Positions 19,101 through 21,810 of a stretch of DNA of 21,810 nt are shown one piece after another. A program made the translations under genes and the position numbers. The notes below the pieces were generated by a model. The model was not told the origin of the DNA. It searched no databases and saw only the letters and a program-made list of their open reading frames with translations. Numbering within the stretch: the stretch's first letter is position 1; the number at the start of each line of letters is the position of its first letter. Source of the stretch: a virus. Location: the IMG/VR virus record IMGVR_UViG_3300027777_000175, positions 1 through 21,810 of that record. The stretch is one strand, 5' to 3'.

Positions 19101-21810
19101 GCAACGAGGCCGACCACCAAAAATTATTCCGCTTGAAACACCAAAGGCAGAGGAAACTAAGGCTGAAGCACTGAAGGCAGAAGAAGCTAATGCCGCTGAG
19201 AAAAAACCCACCGCTGAAGAAAAATTTGAGGCAAGAGCTAAGGCTAACGTAGAAGCGAACCAAAAAGCCATGGCGGAGAAAGCTAAGGCCGATGCCGAAG
19301 CAAAAGCTAAAGCCGACGCAAGGGCTGAGGAAGAAGTAGACGAGGAGCAAGAGCAAGCTCTTCGGGAAAAAGCTGAAGCTGAAATAGACGCTGGGCCTAT
19401 TGGTGAGGCACTGCGCCGCATTGAAGACGGTGACCGGGTTGAGACCAAAGCACAACTACGCCCCTTCATGTTCAAGCTGGAGAAAAACGGCGTACTCGAT
19501 GACATCAGTGACATTCAAGAAGCCCTGAGTGACCGTGAGCAGACTGCTGATGACGTGCTCGACATGATGCGTGACCAGCTTGAAACCGCTAGAGACGATG
19601 CAGTAGACGAGCGCATCGACGAACTTAGAGAAGAAGCGGAACAAGAAGTGGAAGCCGGAGACTTAACTAGTAAAAGTATGCTGGGCGTAAACGCTGAAGT
19701 GCATGAAGAAGCACCATACTTAAAAGACAACGGTCGAACTTTAGACTTAATTGTAAATGGAAAAGTTACTGAAACATTTGAGTTAGTAAGCCAAGGTTTG
19801 TGGAACGCTTTTAAGGGTAAGCCTGAAGCGCAAGAAAACCTATTACGAAATAATGACGCCAGAAAAGTTAATGAACAAGCGCAAAAAGCATTAAAAACTG
19901 CAACATTTAAACACAAAGAATTAGCGCCTTTAAGTCGTATGGAACTAGGTGCGCTTAAAGCTATTAACGAAAACAATATAGAAGAACTGCGTTTGTATAA
20001 CATAGGTGCGCAAAACGGCGCTGTTAGAGAATCTATTGCGACTTTAATTTTCCAAGCCCTTCATGAACCCGGCAAACCATTACGTAAGGACAGACTTACG
20101 GACATGGCGGCAAACAATAATACTAGGGGGGTTGCAACTGTTCTAAAGTACGCCCCTGCTTCAATGCTTGAAGGTGTAGATATACCTAAGCCTGCTGAAG
20201 CAGAACAACCCAAATTTGGTGTAGCCCCTGCCGCTAAAGCAACCGAACCCAAACCCAATCTAACGCTCGAAGAAAGAGAGCGGCTGGCAGAGCTTGAGGA
20301 CTTGCACAACAACGCCACCAACAACCCAAACACCGAGAGCGGTAAGGCAGCGGCTAAAACTCTTGCGCGTATTACCAAGGATTTTGACGAGCCCAAAGTT
20401 GTGCGTGAGCGGGCCAAGGCAATGTTGTCGGGTGAGTACTCCACACTGGCTATTCAAGCTGCACAGGGTAAGAAAGACCTAGCGTTTAGCAAGTTCACTA
20501 CTTCCAGTCAGACCCTATCGCACATCATAAAAACCGGCACGGATTTCCAGAAGAGACTGGCCCGCCGACTGCGTAGCACTGTGCGCGGCGTGAAGATGGT
20601 GGTGGTTGAGAAGGGTCAAGAATTACCAGCAAGCGTAGCTGCGGTTAAGGCTAAGTGGGATAGAGCCCTTGCCATGTACAACACCGAGGAAAAAGTTGTC
20701 TACACCAAGGGTGAATCCTACGGCAGGACCAACGGCCTGAACGCTGTTGTGCAGCTACACGAGCTATTCCACGGGGCTACATCCCAGAAGATACGCACTG
20801 CACTGGCCTACATGAAGATGGGTCGGCATCTAGACTCCCAGATGGTCGCGGCGGTCAAAGGGCTGCAAAAAATAATGGACACCGCTAGAGCGGAGCTAAA
20901 CAAGCAGATTGAAGCAGGTACTGTAGACCCGGATGTGCACAGCCTAGCTGTCTATGGTGAAGCGTTCACCAACCTCCATGAGTTTGTATCTTACGGGAAC
21001 ACTGATGCTAAGCTGCAAGAGTTCCTTAAAAGTGTGAAAGGGTTTGAAAAAGACAAGGGGTTGTTCTCGCCATTTGTTGATGGCCTACGCCGCTTGATGG
21101 GTGTAGCAAAAGAAGATGCTAATGCACTGTCTGACCTCGTCCAGCACACCGACCAACTCATAAGCTCACGTAGACCGGGCGGCTGGGGTTTCCCAGAAGT
21201 AGAGACTCTTGCGTCGGCTGCAATACCACCAAGTCCGGGGGATAGAACCCAAGCGCAATTAGATAAAGACTCTGCTAAGGCTTGGGGCAAAGTGGACGCC
21301 TCCCAAAAAGGACAGGAAAGGGCTGCTGCGCTTAGTAGTCTTATGGCCCTGCGAGACCCTCGCGTTATTTGGGCACGACTCGAAGGTGTATGGGACAAGC
21401 TAGATAACCCAACACGTAAAGCTATTGCGTTGACCTTTGACCGTAACGGCATTGCCAGCACTATAGGTAAGCACATCCCAGCGTTGCACGAAATAGCCGA
21501 CCGCCTCCAAAGAATGGACGGTATGGCAGCTAGCATACGAGCAGGAGCAGCACAGCAGGCTGGTATGGTTGTGAACTTTGCCCGAAAAAACCGCAAAGCT
21601 ATGAAGGTGCTTGACCGACTACTACCGGCTTCAACCCTTCTTAGATACGACCCTGCAAACCCACCGGCAAGCGGAATCCGGGATACAGCAACGGATGAAG
21701 CCTATGCGTCTTTGAAACCAGCGGGCCAACGGGTGTACCGTGAGATTCGGGATTACTTTGCGGACATGTACAGCACAGCACGGGACATCATGGAGTCCAG
21801 TGTTGACGCA
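16138..21810 (+). CDS. Giant polyvalent-type virion protein (5' 1891 codons), GNAT-like and HExxH domains
   Basis: The frame is open from ATG 16138 to the right edge, so the gene is truncated by the window. AAAGGG lies just upstream. Visible parts in order: a duplicated K-E-F-T-L-E-E-A-L-A motif (3-12 and 24-33); a Pro/Ala linker; an Ala/Gly-rich helical, possibly membrane-active region (about 322-528); a twice-repeated PKLGNLENV segment (about 615-639); a GNAT-like domain (about 802-905) with EGQGEGSKLL at 845-854 and YARNGFE at 891-897; a long charged coiled coil (about 1002-1179); and a zincin-like site HELFH at 1541-1545 with a possible third ligand in NLHEF near 1615. It is longer than T7 gp16 (about 1318 residues) and takes that gene's place. 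The pattern fits 'large polyvalent proteins' delivered with phage DNA. Substrates are unknown. Confidence 0.75.
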   Translation, partial: MAKEFTLEEALAPPPKAAPKAAPKEFTLEEALATPAAAPAATSTAAQNRADAQARQDAASQGLEQISTPQAELADAERNVAALTRELRRKGVDAGPRPAIGSTKAGDFLLAQGAKAQGQQPADVVVPPPVAPPPAVTPQLAPKPVDAVAAARAAIPLGASPKFIESMRAELYQLPPEQRAAAIQQVIKEYGKDSLKGRVVSFIAAENAALNKATNKTPALESRLGTAMGLKQEAPVTGYIPNAIQKLSPRIEEVTQELIDQGVRADIAPGIAANRIAFGVANQPMAFADRDVVGEQAAAAAEQQAKELKDAGMTKRVGAGALSGTKKSLAGLTQFGADLWGDKAFSQELANTQRIEGAKSAAIPQGEGIFEKSFQGAATSLASQAPFMALSALTGSSVPILAQAALQQFGDSYGEGKAAGLSTTQASLRAAPMAAAEVFFERFGMTKAMAGLKSFVAEHGGANIAKYVAKAIAEEIPSELATTASQYVTDVLPGIGMNKNPSLIDLYNQLEETLRQTVLQAGVTGGVTIAGVKGVQGAKATPQAIDAAKERLRETSNKIVGIEKTNELLGPREGAYERPGEISQAKLMAEMRRVPFASSSGALNAPPAEKAAAEPKLGNLENVGMREEEEPKLGNLENVRAGEEPPFAKGKAAPTAEDTEAKVNAVAERLRSRGIPRENALRIAQRQVAEEQAKGAKDVAGTEPPPSGESTSVASEPGAKTPGGLETPARDGVVPVEPNAGVSDAGKAPEPAALKETKAEERTPSGTETVEAKQTETQEQEAPAAPVKIRKTEPVVNENGAFIPAKEKGGELETTAHFKVLDEDNDISDNLVGATMITGMGATKEGQGEGSKLLKAITAWADANGKKLVLVPAASPKGERGLSQEQLKAWYARNGFEDRIDYMVREPGGKKTEAPAAIKPAKLGKEVHTTPQNAEGKWSHAINGEVVETYDTKRQATAAMLLDKAKKTGNEELIAQRQKVFDEALNPQQRGRPPKIIPLETPKAEETKAEALKAEEANAAEKKPTAEEKFEARAKANVEANQKAMAEKAKADAEAKAKADARAEEEVDEEQEQALREKAEAEIDAGPIGEALRRIEDGDRVETKAQLRPFMFKLEKNGVLDDISDIQEALSDREQTADDVLDMMRDQLETARDDAVDERIDELREEAEQEVEAGDLTSKSMLGVNAEVHEEAPYLKDNGRTLDLIVNGKVTETFELVSQGLWNAFKGKPEAQENLLRNNDARKVNEQAQKALKTATFKHKELAPLSRMELGALKAINENNIEELRLYNIGAQNGAVRESIATLIFQALHEPGKPLRKDRLTDMAANNNTRGVATVLKYAPASMLEGVDIPKPAEAEQPKFGVAPAAKATEPKPNLTLEERERLAELEDLHNNATNNPNTESGKAAAKTLARITKDFDEPKVVRERAKAMLSGEYSTLAIQAAQGKKDLAFSKFTTSSQTLSHIIKTGTDFQKRLARRLRSTVRGVKMVVVEKGQELPASVAAVKAKWDRALAMYNTEEKVVYTKGESYGRTNGLNAVVQLHELFHGATSQKIRTALAYMKMGRHLDSQMVAAVKGLQKIMDTARAELNKQIEAGTVDPDVHSLAVYGEAFTNLHEFVSYGNTDAKLQEFLKSVKGFEKDKGLFSPFVDGLRRLMGVAKEDANALSDLVQHTDQLISSRRPGGWGFPEVETLASAAIPPSPGDRTQAQLDKDSAKAWGKVDASQKGQERAAALSSLMALRDPRVIWARLEGVWDKLDNPTRKAIALTFDRNGIASTIGKHIPALHEIADRLQRMDGMAASIRAGAAQQAGMVVNFARKNRKAMKVLDRLLPASTLLRYDPANPPASGIRDTATDEAYASLKPAGQRVYREIRDYFADMYSTARDIMESSVDA
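16144..16236 (+). repeat. Duplicated KEFTLEEALA motif at the N-terminus of the giant protein
   Basis: Two 10-residue copies (residues 3-12 and 24-33), 63 bases apart, are identical in protein but differ at several third positions in DNA. That indicates selection for the peptide. The linker is Pro/Lys/Ala (PPPKAAPKAAP). Confidence 0.85.
17977..18054 (+). repeat. Near-identical 30-bp direct repeat containing a 13-bp palindrome
   Basis: Copies at 17977-18006 and 18025-18054 differ at one base. Each contains CTAGGTAACCTAG (17986-17998 and 18034-18046), an inverted repeat of six bases around one central base. Both copies encode EPKLGNLENV in the giant protein. Near-identity at third positions suggests a recent duplication or a DNA-level constraint. 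Confidence 0.8.

Overview
This is a piece of a tailed bacteriophage genome (or prophage), all of it late structural and lysis genes. Every supported gene lies on the + strand. Genes are packed tightly, many with ATGA, TTGA, GTGA or one-base stop/start overlaps, and the longest gap between genes is 37 bases (9579-9615). There is no stretch over 300 bases without a gene. I see no tRNA, rRNA, CRISPR array, IS element, integrase or convincing rho-independent terminator. The gene set resembles short-tailed (podovirus-like) phages from uncultured aquatic viromes: an SU10/P22-type adaptor, a nozzle-like protein, a repeat-rich fibre with an S74 chaperone tail, and a run of very large internal-virion-type proteins. 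The host cannot be named. The T5-like M15 endolysin and the clear Shine-Dalgarno sites fit a Gram-negative bacterium, but that is inference.

Layout. 1-2268: C-terminal end of the adaptor, two paralogous beta-rich Thr/Ala proteins flanking a conserved 62-residue protein, and a protein built from 20-residue repeats. 2277-5457: an 896-residue tail fibre (23 beta-roll repeats of about 17 residues, then a Peptidase_S74 domain) with two small downstream proteins. 5465-7118: a probable lysis block, consisting of a small exported or anchored protein, a two-TM protein, a GTA-type three-TM holin-like protein, a small Cys-containing protein and an M15 L-alanyl-D-glutamate-type peptidase. 7120-9578: a 703-residue nozzle-like protein carrying extra beta domains, plus a small tail protein. 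9616-21810: the 'ejectosome' end, with a 1103-residue virion protein, a small GNAT-fold protein, a 924-residue Gln/Ala-rich virion protein, and a giant open frame that runs off the window after 1891 codons.

The most interesting object is that last frame (16138 to beyond 21810). I translated it by hand and it has no stop. It combines a duplicated N-terminal motif, an Ala/Gly-rich helical region, a GNAT acetyltransferase-like domain, a long charged coiled-coil linker and an HELFH zincin-like metallopeptidase signature. It sits where short-tailed phages usually encode the largest DNA-ejection protein (T7 gp16 position). It therefore looks like a 'large polyvalent protein' probably packaged in the virion and delivered to the host with the DNA. 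Names for most structural genes rest on remembered family resemblance and were not searched.
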